DNA of 64,000 nt, taken from assembly GCF_014284335.1 (NCBI RefSeq), contig NZ_JACOGF010000003.1:434001-498000 (forward strand), written 5' to 3'. The translations under genes were made by a program, and so were the position numbers. This document shows, piece by piece, positions 1 through 9,121 of this stretch. This DNA is from Undibacterium hunanense (GTDB lineage Bacteria; Pseudomonadota; Gammaproteobacteria; Burkholderiales; Burkholderiaceae_D). Within the stretch, counting starts at the first letter, position 1, and each line of letters begins with the position of its first letter. The notes under the pieces were generated by a model that saw nothing but the letters and a program-made list of their open reading frames with translations, did no database searches and was not told the DNA's origin.

Positions 1-102
1 CTGCAGCAAGTGGTAAGCCATGCGCTGGGCAGACTTTGGCCCTACGCCGGGCAAACGGCGCAAAGCCTCAGACAAGGCATCCAGACTACCGATTTTCTTC
101 AC
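1..102 (-). CDS. recR: RecR recombination protein (N-terminal fragment)
   Basis: Only the first 34 codons lie in the window; the gene runs off the left edge. A GTG start at 102-100 opens a reading frame with the RecR N-terminal signature [20 protein letters not shown], the helix-hairpin-helix segment that precedes the zinc finger and Toprim domain. RecR acts with RecO and RecF in loading RecA at single-stranded gaps. The start lies two bases after the ybaB stop, the classic dnaX-ybaB-recR operon order, so translation is probably coupled. The GTG start is chosen because no ATG lies nearby in frame and the family begins at this point. Confidence 0.88.
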   Translation of the reverse strand, partial: MKKIGSLDALSEALRRLPGVGPKSAQRMAYHLLQ

Positions 103-104
103 AC

Positions 105-431
105 TCAGAACGGCATTTTGAAGCCAGGTGGCAAAGGCATGCCAGCGGTCAGCGCAGACATTTTTTCTTGCGATGTTGCTTCTGCCTTGCGCACGGCATC
201 ATTAAAGGCAGCAGCGACCAGATCTTCCAGCATGTCCTTGTCATCGCCCAGCAGTGACGGGTCTATCGTGACACGCTTGACATCGTTTTTGCAGGTCATG
301 ACAACCTTCACCAGACCCGCACCAGCCTGGCCTTCCACTTCCACCAGACCCAGCTGATCCTGGGCTTTTTTCATGTTGTCCTGCATGGCCTGGGCTTGTT
401 TCATCAAACCGGCAAGTTGATTTTTCATCAT
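105..431 (-). CDS. ybaB: YbaB/EbfC nucleoid-associated protein
   Basis: The 108-residue product begins [20 protein letters not shown] and contains the family's [20 protein letters not shown] segment and the [17 protein letters not shown] helix. The family forms a small dimer that binds DNA with little sequence preference and associates with the nucleoid. Length matches the family (about 105-110 aa). It sits between dnaX (79 bp upstream) and recR (2 bp downstream), the conserved arrangement in proteobacteria. The MM start leaves a choice between two adjacent ATG codons. Confidence 0.95.
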   Translation of the reverse strand: MMKNQLAGLMKQAQAMQDNMKKAQDQLGLVEVEGQAGAGLVKVVMTCKNDVKRVTIDPSLLGDDKDMLEDLVAAAFNDAVRKAEATSQEKMSALTAGMPLPPGFKMPF

Positions 432-510
432 AAGAATTTCTCCGAAGATATTGTAGTTAAATAAGTATCAAATAAGTGTCCAGATAAGCTGTTCGCTGCA
501 TGAAACCGGA

Positions 511-2901
511 TTAAACCGGCCTGACGCTACCTGTGACGATGGTGGCACCAAATTCGCGCATCAATGTCTGCACGAAAGAGTCGCCTTGTATGGAAGCTTC
601 GGCCTGTTGCTGACGCACTTCGCGTTCAGCCACAGCCTGGGCATTGGCAGTTTGTTCAACTGCACCGATTTCCGTTTCAACGCGGATATTTTTTTCAAAC
701 CGCTCTGTCAGGGCAGCAGTAAGCTTGTCCAGGCTACCTGACGACAACAAGGTCGGCAATGGAACCCGCAGGCGGAACACATGGGCGTTGCCATCCTGCC
801 TGCAACTGACCAGTTCACTTTGCTGCGCCAACTGCTGCGCTACGCCGCGCATGGGCAGGCTGGCCGCCAGATTTGGCCAGAAACCATCCCAGTTCAATTC
901 TGGCACAGGCAGGTTGGAAATCTGCCGGTCTGCCACGATAGCACCGAGCGCTTCAGGTTTGGTCGCAGCGATTTCCGGTTTTGCTTTCTCTGCCGGTCTG
1001 ACATCATCCTGCCTGCTGCTTATGCTGCTACTGCCATTTCCATTATTGCTACTGACGGCCAGCATGCCTTCATCTTCTTGTCTGGCGGCAGGCATGGCAG
1101 ACCGCGACGCAGCACTGCCTGCGCCCCTACCTGCATCCATGGGCTTGGCCGGTGCCGACTCAAAGAACATTTCTTCATCCCAGGGCGGCGGCATGTCGTC
1201 CATGCCTGCAGATTGTGCATCCTGCTCGGCGATCATGGGGGCTGGTGCGGATACCGGTGTTCTGGCTATGGGTGAAGCTGGCTGAGCTGGCGCAGGTGTT
1301 GCCGATACCGCTGCCGCTACGACATCAGGCACTGGCATGGCTGGTGCTGGTGGCGGTGCAACTACGGCGGCAGGCATGACTGGTGCCGGGATTGGTTTTG
1401 CGACCGGAGCCGGTGCGGGAGCCTTATCAGCAACGATTGTGGGTGCAGGTGCAGGTCTGGCACCTGGCGTCGCCTGTTTACCGCTGGCCGCGCGGGCTGC
1501 TGCCAGTGCCGCCAGTACCGGACTTTGACGTACGCCAGTGGCTGGTGCTGCCGGGGTAGCTGCTACCGGTGTTGCTGTCTGCACTGCTGGCACACTGGCT
1601 GCTGCGGCCTGTGGCGTGGCAACAGGTGTCCTGCCTGCAATCGATGTCGCTGCTGGTGCGGCTGATACTGTTGGTGCCGCCGGTGCCGGTGTTGCCGTCA
1701 TGCCGACAGGAGCTGACCCGCCTGCAAGAACAGCGCGACCTGCCCCGGCATTCGATGGCAATGCCTGTGGGGCAGACGGCCTGCCACCTGCTGGTGGAAT
1801 CGCATCCTGTTCACCCGTTGTCGGCTTGAATGCCAGCATGCGCAACAAGGTCATGCTGAAACCGGCATATTCATCCGGTGCCAGTGCCAGCTCATTGCGG
1901 CCATGTACGGCAATCTGGTAAAACAACTGAATTTCTTCTTTGGCAAAACACTGTGCCAGACGCAAGACTTGCTCACGCTCAGGAATATCATCGGCTACCG
2001 CTGCAGGTACCAGTTGCGCAATGGCAATCTGGTGCAGCAAGCTACCAAGGTCTTGCAGTGCGGCTTTGTAAGACAGGCTGCGGGCAGCCATTTCATCTGC
2101 CACATCCAGCAAGGCCTTGCCATCTTGCGCGACGAGGCCATCAAGCAGACGAATCAGATACGATTGATCCAGCGCGCCCAGCATGCCCTGGACGGCATCC
2201 AGAGTCACCTTGCCGGCAGCATAGGCAATTGCCTGATCCGTCAGTGACAGGGCATCACGCATGGAACCATGGGCGCCTTGAGCCAGCAGGCGCAAGGCAG
2301 GCAATTCAAATTCGATCTGCTCCTGCCCCAGAATATTGTCCAGATGACCCACTATATGGCCAGGTGGCATTTGCTTGAGATTGAACTGCAGGCAACGCGA
2401 CAGGACCGTGACCGGGATTTTTTGCGGATCTGTTGTTGCCAGTATGAATTTGACGTGTTCAGGCGGTTCTTCCAGCGTCTTCAACATGGCGTTGAAAGCA
2501 TGGTTGGTCAGCATGTGCACCTCGTCGATCATATACACTTTAAAACGTGCATTCGACGGGGCATAAATGGCCTGTTCCAGCAGCGAGGCCATTTCATCAA
2601 CACCGCGATTGGACGCGGCATCCATTTCTATATAGTCAACAAAGCGACCGGCATCAATTGCCGTACAGGCCTCGCAGACACCGCAAGGATGGGCAGTAAT
2701 ACCCGTCTCGCAGTTAAAGGATTTGGCCAGTATGCGCGACAAGGTCGTTTTGCCGACACCGCGTGTACCTGTGAATAAATAGGCGTGATGCAGCCGCTGC
2801 TGCTCAAGCGCATGAGATAAGGCACGAACCACGTGCTCCTGCCCAACCAGCGTTTCAAAGCTCTTTGGGCGATATTTTCGGGCGAGGACTTGATAGGACA
2901 T
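511..2901 (-). CDS. dnaX: DNA polymerase III subunits tau/gamma
   Basis: A 796-residue clamp-loader ATPase. The AAA+ module shows Walker A GTRGVGKTT (about 45-53), a zinc knuckle from Cys64, Cys73, Cys76 and Cys79, Walker B MIDE (124-127) and sensor-1/SRC motif TVLSRCLQF near residue 170. Residues of about 370-640 form a long Ala/Pro/Val-rich low-complexity linker, followed by a C-terminal domain that in tau contacts the polymerase alpha subunit and DnaB. I see no convincing E. coli-type slippery heptamer at the domain boundary, so a frameshifted gamma form is not supported. The TetR gene ends 18 bp upstream on the same strand, so some readthrough into dnaX is possible. Confidence 0.97.
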   Translation of the reverse strand: MSYQVLARKYRPKSFETLVGQEHVVRALSHALEQQRLHHAYLFTGTRGVGKTTLSRILAKSFNCETGITAHPCGVCEACTAIDAGRFVDYIEMDAASNRGVDEMASLLEQAIYAPSNARFKVYMIDEVHMLTNHAFNAMLKTLEEPPEHVKFILATTDPQKIPVTVLSRCLQFNLKQMPPGHIVGHLDNILGQEQIEFELPALRLLAQGAHGSMRDALSLTDQAIAYAAGKVTLDAVQGMLGALDQSYLIRLLDGLVAQDGKALLDVADEMAARSLSYKAALQDLGSLLHQIAIAQLVPAAVADDIPEREQVLRLAQCFAKEEIQLFYQIAVHGRNELALAPDEYAGFSMTLLRMLAFKPTTGEQDAIPPAGGRPSAPQALPSNAGAGRAVLAGGSAPVGMTATPAPAAPTVSAAPAATSIAGRTPVATPQAAAASVPAVQTATPVAATPAAPATGVRQSPVLAALAAARAASGKQATPGARPAPAPTIVADKAPAPAPVAKPIPAPVMPAAVVAPPPAPAMPVPDVVAAAVSATPAPAQPASPIARTPVSAPAPMIAEQDAQSAGMDDMPPPWDEEMFFESAPAKPMDAGRGAGSAASRSAMPAARQEDEGMLAVSSNNGNGSSSISSRQDDVRPAEKAKPEIAATKPEALGAIVADRQISNLPVPELNWDGFWPNLAASLPMRGVAQQLAQQSELVSCRQDGNAHVFRLRVPLPTLLSSGSLDKLTAALTERFEKNIRVETEIGAVEQTANAQAVAEREVRQQQAEASIQGDSFVQTLMREFGATIVTGSVRPV

Positions 2902-2919
2902 CTTGCGATTTTACCTTAT

Positions 2920-3549
2920 TCAGGCTGACTGACCACTGATTTGCAGATATCCAAGCACCAAGTTTTTCATATGCAGGCGAAAATCAGCATCCTGCAGGCT
3001 TTGCGGGGACAACATCAGGGTCTGATACAGCACACCGTAAATGGCTGCATGCACCACTTCCGGACTGACCCTCACATATCTGGCGCGGTCACTACTGGCA
3101 GCAAAAGCCTGCTCCCAGATCGCCACGACCTGACCATACAAGACGCTGTAAGCCTGGATGTCGGATATTTGCCGCTCCAGAAAAATCAGGGCTGACCACT
3201 CATCGGTTTTTTCTGCATGCAGTTGTATGATTTTTTCTATCATGAACTGCACCAGGTCCGGCAAACTCTGGCCGCGTTGTGAATCTATCCACAAGCGCAT
3301 TTGCGTACCTATGCTTTTGAAGCGTTCATGGATGCAATGTGCTGCTATGGATTTTTTCCCGGGGAAATATTCATACAACGTACCCAGCCCTACCCCTGCC
3401 ACCAGGGCGATATCGCGCATGGTCAGGTCAGCATAGCTTTTTTCAACCAAAAGCCGAACAAAGGCATCCAGAATCGCCAATTGCGTCATTCTTGACCGTT
3501 GCTGAACCGGCTTGCGCCTTAATTTCAATGGGCTGGCAGTCTCTGTCAT
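2920..3549 (-). CDS. TetR/AcrR family transcriptional regulator
   Basis: The 209-residue protein has an N-terminal helix-turn-helix at about residues 22-68 with the family signature DLTMRDIALVAGVGLGTLYE. It is followed by an all-helical ligand domain too divergent to name an effector. It lies divergent to the AidB-type acyl-CoA dehydrogenase gene, with about 100 bp between the two starts, the usual layout for a local TetR repressor and its target. Acyl-CoA or a fatty acid derivative is a reasonable ligand guess, based only on context. The gene is followed directly by dnaX. Confidence 0.85.
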   Translation of the reverse strand: MTETASPLKLRRKPVQQRSRMTQLAILDAFVRLLVEKSYADLTMRDIALVAGVGLGTLYEYFPGKKSIAAHCIHERFKSIGTQMRLWIDSQRGQSLPDLVQFMIEKIIQLHAEKTDEWSALIFLERQISDIQAYSVLYGQVVAIWEQAFAASSDRARYVRVSPEVVHAAIYGVLYQTLMLSPQSLQDADFRLHMKNLVLGYLQISGQSA

Positions 3550-3651
3550 CTGTTTTTATCTACCGCCAGGCGGCATGTTGGGAAAGGCGAACATCTGAAC
3601 GCAAGCATCACGCTAAACTATAAGTAAATTCAATTGCGGAACGAGGCGACC

Positions 3652-5298
3652 ATGCAATGGCAAACCCATGAAATCAGCAACCAGGCTCCAGACCTGCAAG
3701 ACTACAATATTTTCTCTAGTGATGAGGTTCTAATGACAGGCAGTTGTCATTATCAGGCCGACTGGAATCAAGCTGCGCTGCTGGAAGCCGGGCAAGAGCT
3801 GGGTAGCCGTGAAGTACTGGAACTGGGCGCGCTGGCAAATACCCACCTGCCAGAACTGCATACGCATGACCGCCATGGCAAACGCATAGACCGCGTTGAT
3901 TTCCACCCAAGCTGGCACCAGTTGCTGGGCTTGTTGCGCAAACAGGGTCTGCATGCCAACCCCTGGCACACGCCTCGCCCAGGGGCCCATGTTGCCAGAG
4001 CCGCCGGTTATTTTATGCAGGCGCAGGTGGAATCCGGCTCGCTATGCCCAACCACCATGACCTTTGCGTCCATACCCGTACTGCAAAATGAAGCACGTCT
4101 GTTCACTGATCTGAAAGACAAGTTGTACTCGAATGAACATGATGCCCGTGATTTGCCGCTTGCCGACAAGACATCCATGCTGATAGGCATGGGCATGACA
4201 GAAAAACAGGGGGGCTCGGACGTACGCACCAATACCAGCAAGGCAAGCGCAAGCGGTGCTGGCGGCCGTGGCGGCGAATATGTCATTACTGGTCACAAAT
4301 GGTTCTTTTCTGCTCCCATGTGCGATGCCCATCTGGTGCTGGCAGGTACCGAAGCTGGCTTGTCCTGCTTTTTTGTACCACGCTGGAGGCCAGATGGCAG
4401 CAAGAATGCCGTCATCGTGCAAAGATTAAAGGATAAACTGGGCAATAAATCCAATTCCAGCAGCGAAGTTGAATTTCAGGATGCCTACGGCGTCATGGTC
4501 GGCAATGAAGGCCGAGGCATCCCCACCATCATAGAAATGGCGAACCTGACCCGTCTTGATTGCGTAATAGGCAGTGCCGCGCTGATGCGCCAGGCTCTGG
4601 TGCAGGCCATACATCATGCACGCCATCGCCATGCCTTTGGCAAGAAACTGGTCGAACAGACACTGATGCGCAATGTACTGGCCGATATGGCGCTGGAAAG
4701 TGAAGCCGCCACCCGTCTGATGTTGCACCTGGCAGCAACGCTGGACAATGCTGACGACCCGCTGCAACGCGCCTGGCGGCGCATAGTAACGCCTGCTGCC
4801 AAATTCTGGGTCTGCAAACGCGCACTGGAATTTACCGGTGAATGCATGGAAGTCTGGGGCGGCAATGGCTACGTGGAAAGCGGCCCCATGGCCCGTCTGT
4901 ATCGCGAGGCACCGGTCAATTCCATCTGGGAAGGTTCAGGCAATGTGATGTGCCTCGACGTACTGCGCGCCATGGAGCGCGACCCATTGGGCGCGCAAAT
5001 GCTGCTGCAACAATGGGCAGCCTCACCAGCACAGGAAGTACGGCAGATGACACAGGACTTGCAGGTCGATTTACAGTTACCCGCAGAATTGAAAGAGATG
5101 AGCGCTCGCCGCATTGCGCAGAAACTGGTACTGACAGCCCAGGCTTTTCTCATGTGTGAACATGCAAAAACCGATGTTGCAGAGGCTTTCCTGCATAGTC
5201 GCACCGATGCAGGCAACGGAAGGATTTACGGCAGCCTGTCTGCGAGTATTGATGGCGCTTTGCAAGCACGCATTATTACGCAGTCTTTTTTGATGTAG
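3652..5298 (+). CDS. AidB-type acyl-CoA dehydrogenase
   Basis: A 548-residue flavoprotein closely resembling E. coli AidB along its whole length. It shares the MQWQTHEISNQ start, RAAGYFMQAQVESGSLCPTT, LIGMGMTEKQGGSDV, HKWFFSAPMCDAHLVLA and PVNSIWEGSGNVMCLDVLR. AidB is an FAD-containing acyl-CoA dehydrogenase relative induced during alkylation stress that also binds DNA through its C-terminal domain; its in vivo substrate is unsettled. I start at ATG 3652 because it matches the AidB N-terminus and follows an AGG-containing ribosome site, not at the in-frame TTG at 3634. A divergent TetR gene suggests local control. An annotation such as isovaleryl-CoA dehydrogenase is possible but fits the length less well (about 390 aa). 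Confidence 0.85.
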   Translation: MQWQTHEISNQAPDLQDYNIFSSDEVLMTGSCHYQADWNQAALLEAGQELGSREVLELGALANTHLPELHTHDRHGKRIDRVDFHPSWHQLLGLLRKQGLHANPWHTPRPGAHVARAAGYFMQAQVESGSLCPTTMTFASIPVLQNEARLFTDLKDKLYSNEHDARDLPLADKTSMLIGMGMTEKQGGSDVRTNTSKASASGAGGRGGEYVITGHKWFFSAPMCDAHLVLAGTEAGLSCFFVPRWRPDGSKNAVIVQRLKDKLGNKSNSSSEVEFQDAYGVMVGNEGRGIPTIIEMANLTRLDCVIGSAALMRQALVQAIHHARHRHAFGKKLVEQTLMRNVLADMALESEAATRLMLHLAATLDNADDPLQRAWRRIVTPAAKFWVCKRALEFTGECMEVWGGNGYVESGPMARLYREAPVNSIWEGSGNVMCLDVLRAMERDPLGAQMLLQQWAASPAQEVRQMTQDLQVDLQLPAELKEMSARRIAQKLVLTAQAFLMCEHAKTDVAEAFLHSRTDAGNGRIYGSLSASIDGALQARIITQSFLM

Positions 5299-5323
5299 TA
5301 CCCGTCTCCATCCATCAGCAGGA

Positions 5324-5359
5324 ACATGGCTGGCATTTCAGAAGGCATGCCAGCCATGT
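5324..5359. terminator. Perfect 13-bp inverted repeat between convergent genes
   Basis: Arms ACATGGCTGGCAT (5324-5336) and its exact complement (5347-5359) flank a 10-base loop. The repeat sits between the convergent aidB-like and gcdH genes, so it could stop or shield transcripts from both sides. No U-tract follows on either strand, so it is not a canonical intrinsic terminator. Confidence 0.55.
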
Positions 5360-5392
5360 AAACCATATCACCCACAGGATGAATGGGCCAAT

Positions 5393-6568
5393 CTAGAAAG
5401 CAGCAATCCCTGTCTGGGCACGACCCAGTATCAGGGCGTGGATATCATGCGTACCTTCATAGGTATTGACCACTTCCAGGTTCACCAGATGACGGGCGAT
5501 GCCGAATTCATCAGAGATACCGTTACCGCCCAGCATATCGCGCGCGGTACGGGCGATGTCCAGTGATTTACCGCAGGAATTACGCTTCATGATGGACGTG
5601 ATTTCCACCGCAGCCGTGCCTTCATCCTTCATGCGCCCCAGGCGCAGGCAACCTTGCAGGGCCAGCGTGATTTCAGTCTGCATGTCAGCCAGTTTTTTCT
5701 GTACCAGTTGATTGGCTGCCAGCGGGCGTCCAAATTGCAGGCGGTCCATGGTGTACTGACGTGCGGTATGCCAGCAGAATTCTGCCGCACCCAAAGCACC
5801 CCAGGCGATACCGTAACGGGCAGAATTCAGACAGGTGAACGGGCCTTTCAAACCTTCCACGTTTGGCATCAGGTTTTCTTCAGGTACGAAAACTTCATCC
5901 ATGACGATTTCACCGGTAATGGAAGCACGCAAGCCGACCTTGCCATGTATCGCCGGTGCCGTCAGGCCTTTCCAGCCTTTTTCCAGGATAAAGCCACGGA
6001 TACGGCCATCATCTGTTTTTGCCCAGACCACGAAGACATCAGCGATAGGACTATTGGTAATCCACATCTTGGCACCGCTCAGGGAATAACCACCCGGCAC
6101 AGTCCTGGCACGGGTCACCATGCTGCCAGGGTCAGAACCGTGGTTAGGTTCAGTCAGGCCAAAGCAGCCTATCCATTCACCCGTTGCCAGCTTGGGCAGG
6201 TATTTCTGTTTTTGTGCTTCGCTGCCGAATTCGTTAATAGGCACCATGACCAGGGAGCTTTGCACGCTCATCATGGAACGATAACCGGAATCCACACGTT
6301 CCACTTCACGTGCCACCAGGCCGTAGCAGACATAGTTCAGACCAGCGCCACCATATTGTGTGGGGATCATGGAACCCAAAAGGCCCAGCTCACCCATTTC
6401 GCGAAAAATGGCGGGATCTGTTTTCTCATGACGGAAAGCTTCCAGTACGCGCGGCGTCAGCTTTTCTTCACAATAAACGCGTGCGGCATCCTGCACCATG
6501 CGTTCTTCATCGCTTAACTGTGAAGACAATAACAAGGGATCTTCCCAACTAAATACAGCCTTGGCCAT
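5393..6568 (-). CDS. gcdH: Glutaryl-CoA dehydrogenase
   Basis: A 391-residue acyl-CoA dehydrogenase with hallmarks of the decarboxylating glutaryl-CoA enzyme. These are [17 protein letters not shown] for FAD/substrate binding and the C-terminal [19 protein letters not shown], which carries the catalytic glutamate. The family converts glutaryl-CoA to crotonyl-CoA plus CO2, passing electrons to ETF. AGGAGA precedes the ATG. It lies 102 bp downstream of the 3-hydroxyacyl-CoA dehydrogenase gene at the end of the anthranilate cluster and would finish the path from ring-derived glutaryl-CoA. It could also serve lysine and tryptophan degradation independently, possibly from its own promoter in the 102-bp gap. 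Confidence 0.93.
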   Translation of the reverse strand: MAKAVFSWEDPLLLSSQLSDEERMVQDAARVYCEEKLTPRVLEAFRHEKTDPAIFREMGELGLLGSMIPTQYGGAGLNYVCYGLVAREVERVDSGYRSMMSVQSSLVMVPINEFGSEAQKQKYLPKLATGEWIGCFGLTEPNHGSDPGSMVTRARTVPGGYSLSGAKMWITNSPIADVFVVWAKTDDGRIRGFILEKGWKGLTAPAIHGKVGLRASITGEIVMDEVFVPEENLMPNVEGLKGPFTCLNSARYGIAWGALGAAEFCWHTARQYTMDRLQFGRPLAANQLVQKKLADMQTEITLALQGCLRLGRMKDEGTAAVEITSIMKRNSCGKSLDIARTARDMLGGNGISDEFGIARHLVNLEVVNTYEGTHDIHALILGRAQTGIAAF

Positions 6569-6670
6569 CTGTTTCTCCTGATTGTATGAATTACTTTATT
6601 TACCTGCCATCACGCCCCCCCTGCCCACTATGTTGGCTATATTGGCGGGTATCAGACATGCATGCTGATA

Positions 6671-8200
6671 TTAATTTGCTGTGTGTTTTTCTGTATGCAA
6701 CAGCGACAAACCCAACTGCGCACGGCGCACCAGCCATGGGCTGGGGCGGTAGCGCGGATCGCCTGTACTGCTCAACAGATTGCGCAAAACGCTTAGTATA
6801 CGCGAAGCGCCCAGTTTATCACCCCAGGCCAGCGGCCCGACCGGATAAGCCAGCCCCAAAGTGACGGCCCTGTCCAGATCCTGCGGCGTACATATCCCCT
6901 GCTGCACGATATCGCTGGCAATATTGATGATGCAAGCCAGCATGCGCTGCACGACAAAACCACTGCTATCCTGTATCAGGCTGACACCCTGGCCGCTACG
7001 CAACAGCAATGACTGGCAACGTGCAGCAATGAGCGCATCGGTAGCCGGGTTGGTCATCAGGGTCAGGTGTCCTTCACAGGCCAGCAAGGCATCAATACCC
7101 AAGGTGCGGCGGGCATCCAGACCTTCACTGGCGACACTGCTACTGACATCTGCGCCATATGGGCTGACGATGCACAAGGCCGTGTCCGAAGGATGCGCAC
7201 CTGTTTCAATACTTGCGCCGCAACGTTCAAACAGCGCAATCAATGCAGGAATTGCATCCGGATTGGCCTGACTGATCCAGACTGCATCAGTCCAGGCTGG
7301 ATAATTTTCTGCCGGGGCCGGCACGTCGTCCTGCCCGCTATAGGAATAAAATCCACGCCCGGTTTTTCGTCCCAGCACCCCTGCGTGTACGCGCTGTGCG
7401 GTGATGACACTGGGGCGATAGCGTGGCTCTTCATAATACTGGTGATAAATTGCTTCCATCACCGGATGCGATACATCCAGCCCAGTCAGGTCCAGCAATT
7501 CAAACGGCCCCAGCTTGAAGCCGGCAGTTTCGCGCATGATCTGGTCGATCTGACGGAAAGTAGCGACATTTTCCTGCAATATGCGCAGGGCTTCAGTGCC
7601 ATAAGCACGACCTGCGTGATTGACGATAAAGCCCGGCGTATCCTTGGCACGCACTGGTAAATGCCCGGTGCGACTGGCAAATGCCATCAACTGCGCAGCA
7701 ACATCAGCACTGGTCAGCAAGCCATCAATAACCTCCACTACTTTCATCAGCGGTACAGGATTGAAGAAATGCAGCCCGGCCACGCGCTCCGGTATTTTGC
7801 TGCCAGCCGCAATCGCGGTTACAGATAGCGACGACGTATTTGTCGCCAGTATGCAGACATCGCTGACGATGCCGTCCAGTTGCTGGAACAGGCCACGCTT
7901 GGCGTCGAGCTTTTCGACTATGGCTTCCACGACCAGATCGCAATCAGCCAGTTCCTGCATACCGTCCACGACTTGCAGGTTTTCCAGTGCATCCTGGTAT
8001 TCTTCTTCGGTGAGTTTTTCCTTGTTCAGCATTTTTTGCCATTGATCAGCAATCAACTGGCTGGCTTTACGGGCAGCATCTGGCTGCACGTCGAACAAAA
8101 GAACGGCAAAGCCAGCCTGGGCTGCGATCTGGGCAATACCACGTCCCATCGCACCTGCACCGACGATACCAACTACACCTATGCTTGTTTTCATATTCAC
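6671..8200 (-). CDS. 3-hydroxyacyl-CoA dehydrogenase (PaaH/PaaC-like)
   Basis: This 509-residue protein carries an N-terminal Rossmann fold (GIVGAGAMGRGIAQIAAQAG) and the catalytic region with LHFFNPVPLMKVVEVI and DTPGFIVNHAGRAYG. Two copies of the C-terminal 3HCDH helical domain follow, as in PaaH-type enzymes of phenylacetate degradation (about 475-510 aa). It oxidises a 3-hydroxyacyl-CoA with NAD+. Its ATG overlaps the stop of the RidA-like gene by 4 bases, so the two are co-translated. In this cluster the substrate is probably a dicarboxylic or ring-cleavage hydroxyacyl-CoA intermediate, inferred from neighbours. Confidence 0.9.
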   Translation of the reverse strand: MNMKTSIGVVGIVGAGAMGRGIAQIAAQAGFAVLLFDVQPDAARKASQLIADQWQKMLNKEKLTEEEYQDALENLQVVDGMQELADCDLVVEAIVEKLDAKRGLFQQLDGIVSDVCILATNTSSLSVTAIAAGSKIPERVAGLHFFNPVPLMKVVEVIDGLLTSADVAAQLMAFASRTGHLPVRAKDTPGFIVNHAGRAYGTEALRILQENVATFRQIDQIMRETAGFKLGPFELLDLTGLDVSHPVMEAIYHQYYEEPRYRPSVITAQRVHAGVLGRKTGRGFYSYSGQDDVPAPAENYPAWTDAVWISQANPDAIPALIALFERCGASIETGAHPSDTALCIVSPYGADVSSSVASEGLDARRTLGIDALLACEGHLTLMTNPATDALIAARCQSLLLRSGQGVSLIQDSSGFVVQRMLACIINIASDIVQQGICTPQDLDRAVTLGLAYPVGPLAWGDKLGASRILSVLRNLLSSTGDPRYRPSPWLVRRAQLGLSLLHTEKHTAN

Positions 8201-8592
8201 TCCGGCACGATGGCGGTGACTTCTATCTCAACCTTCGCCCTGTCTTCGATCAGGGCGGCTACCTGTACCGCGGTCATGGCCGGAAAATGACGACCTATGA
8301 TATCGCGGTACGCTTCTCCTACTTCCTTGTAGGCACCGACATATTCTTTTTTATCCAACACATACCAGGTCATGCGGACTATGTGTTCGGGGTCGGCATC
8401 TGCCTCGGCCAGCACCTCAACAATATTCTGTAAAGCCTGCCTGACCTGGGTGGCAAAGTCATCAGAATGAAACACGCATTGCGCATCCCAGCCCACCATA
8501 CCACTGACACACACTGTGCGACCACGGGCAACAACACCATTCGAATAGCCACGAGGCTTGGCCCAACCCTGAGGTTGCAAAATATCCATCAT
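8197..8592 (-). CDS. RidA/YjgF-family protein lacking the canonical arginine
   Basis: A 131-residue RidA (YjgF/YER057c/UK114) family protein that recalls enamine/imine deaminases: SNGVVARGRTVCVSGMVGWD at the N-terminus and VEIEVTAIVPE at the C-terminus, with the family glutamate at about 124. The segment that reads P-A-R-S in RidA, with the carboxylate-binding arginine, reads FPAMTAVQV here, putting Met106 in its place. It is therefore not a classic 2-aminoacrylate deaminase. Encoded among genes that turn 2-aminobenzoyl-CoA into an amino-oxo-cyclohexene intermediate, it is a good candidate for hydrolysing that enamine/imine to release ammonium. The function is inferred from family chemistry and context. 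It overlaps the 3-hydroxyacyl-CoA dehydrogenase gene by 4 bases. Confidence 0.88.
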   Translation of the reverse strand: MMDILQPQGWAKPRGYSNGVVARGRTVCVSGMVGWDAQCVFHSDDFATQVRQALQNIVEVLAEADADPEHIVRMTWYVLDKKEYVGAYKEVGEAYRDIIGRHFPAMTAVQVAALIEDRAKVEIEVTAIVPE

Positions 8593-8683
8593 CCATCCTT
8601 TCGACTATGACTTTTCATGTCTTTCAACACAAAAAGTCTGTTATTTATATCTCAAACGAGGTTTGTTTGCTTAGTTTTTCTGC

Positions 8684-9121
8684 TTAAGCAGACGCAAGCT
8701 TTTCATCTTTGGCTGCACAATAATGCAACATGGCAGCACGCAATTCATCCGGTATCACCATCGCCTCACGCAAGCTCAGATCCATCATGACCAGAACCAG
8801 GCGGGCTTTCAGGCGCACATCGTGCTGCTGGCCACAAAAGCATACTTGTATCTCTACCGAGGTATTACCCAGCTTCAGCACAGTCAATTCGGCCAGTAAA
8901 GTTTCGCCAAGCTGTGCTGGCCTGATGAAATCTGTTTCCAGGTGTACCGTTGGCAAACCTGTGCCACGTACCATATGCATTTCATGGAAACTGCAGCCCA
9001 GTCCTTGCGCGCACCAGTCTTCCACCACGCCATTCATCATCTCAAAATAGCGCGGATAAAACACGATACCCGCCGGGTCGCAATGCGCAAAACGTATGGG
9101 CAATTCAGCTTCAAAAATCAT
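8684..9121 (-). CDS. Hotdog-fold acyl-CoA thioesterase (4-HBT family)
   Basis: The 145-residue protein has the 4-hydroxybenzoyl-CoA thioesterase signature [16 protein letters not shown], with the likely catalytic Asp15, and a single hotdog domain of normal length. It hydrolyses aromatic or acyl-CoA thioesters. In an aryl-CoA pathway its usual role is to rescue CoA from dead-end thioesters. The stop region overlaps nothing, but the start overlaps the end of the acyl-CoA dehydrogenase gene by 4 bases. A 91-bp gap follows before the RidA-like gene, the largest gap inside this part of the operon, so an internal promoter there is possible although none is clear. Confidence 0.9.
   Translation of the reverse strand: MIFEAELPIRFAHCDPAGIVFYPRYFEMMNGVVEDWCAQGLGCSFHEMHMVRGTGLPTVHLETDFIRPAQLGETLLAELTVLKLGNTSVEIQVCFCGQQHDVRLKARLVLVMMDLSLREAMVIPDELRAAMLHYCAAKDEKLASA

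Noticed and set aside
689..695. A run of seven A on the dnaX strand as a programmed frameshift site for gamma.
   Set aside because: It lies near residue 735, far past the ATPase/tau boundary, and no slippery heptamer context or stimulatory hairpin is apparent; a shift there would only trim the tail.
1337..1921. Long open frames rich in Ala/Gly/Val opposite dnaX.
   Set aside because: They are antisense shadows of the Ala/Pro-rich linker of DnaX; no ribosome site, family match or independent codon bias supports them.
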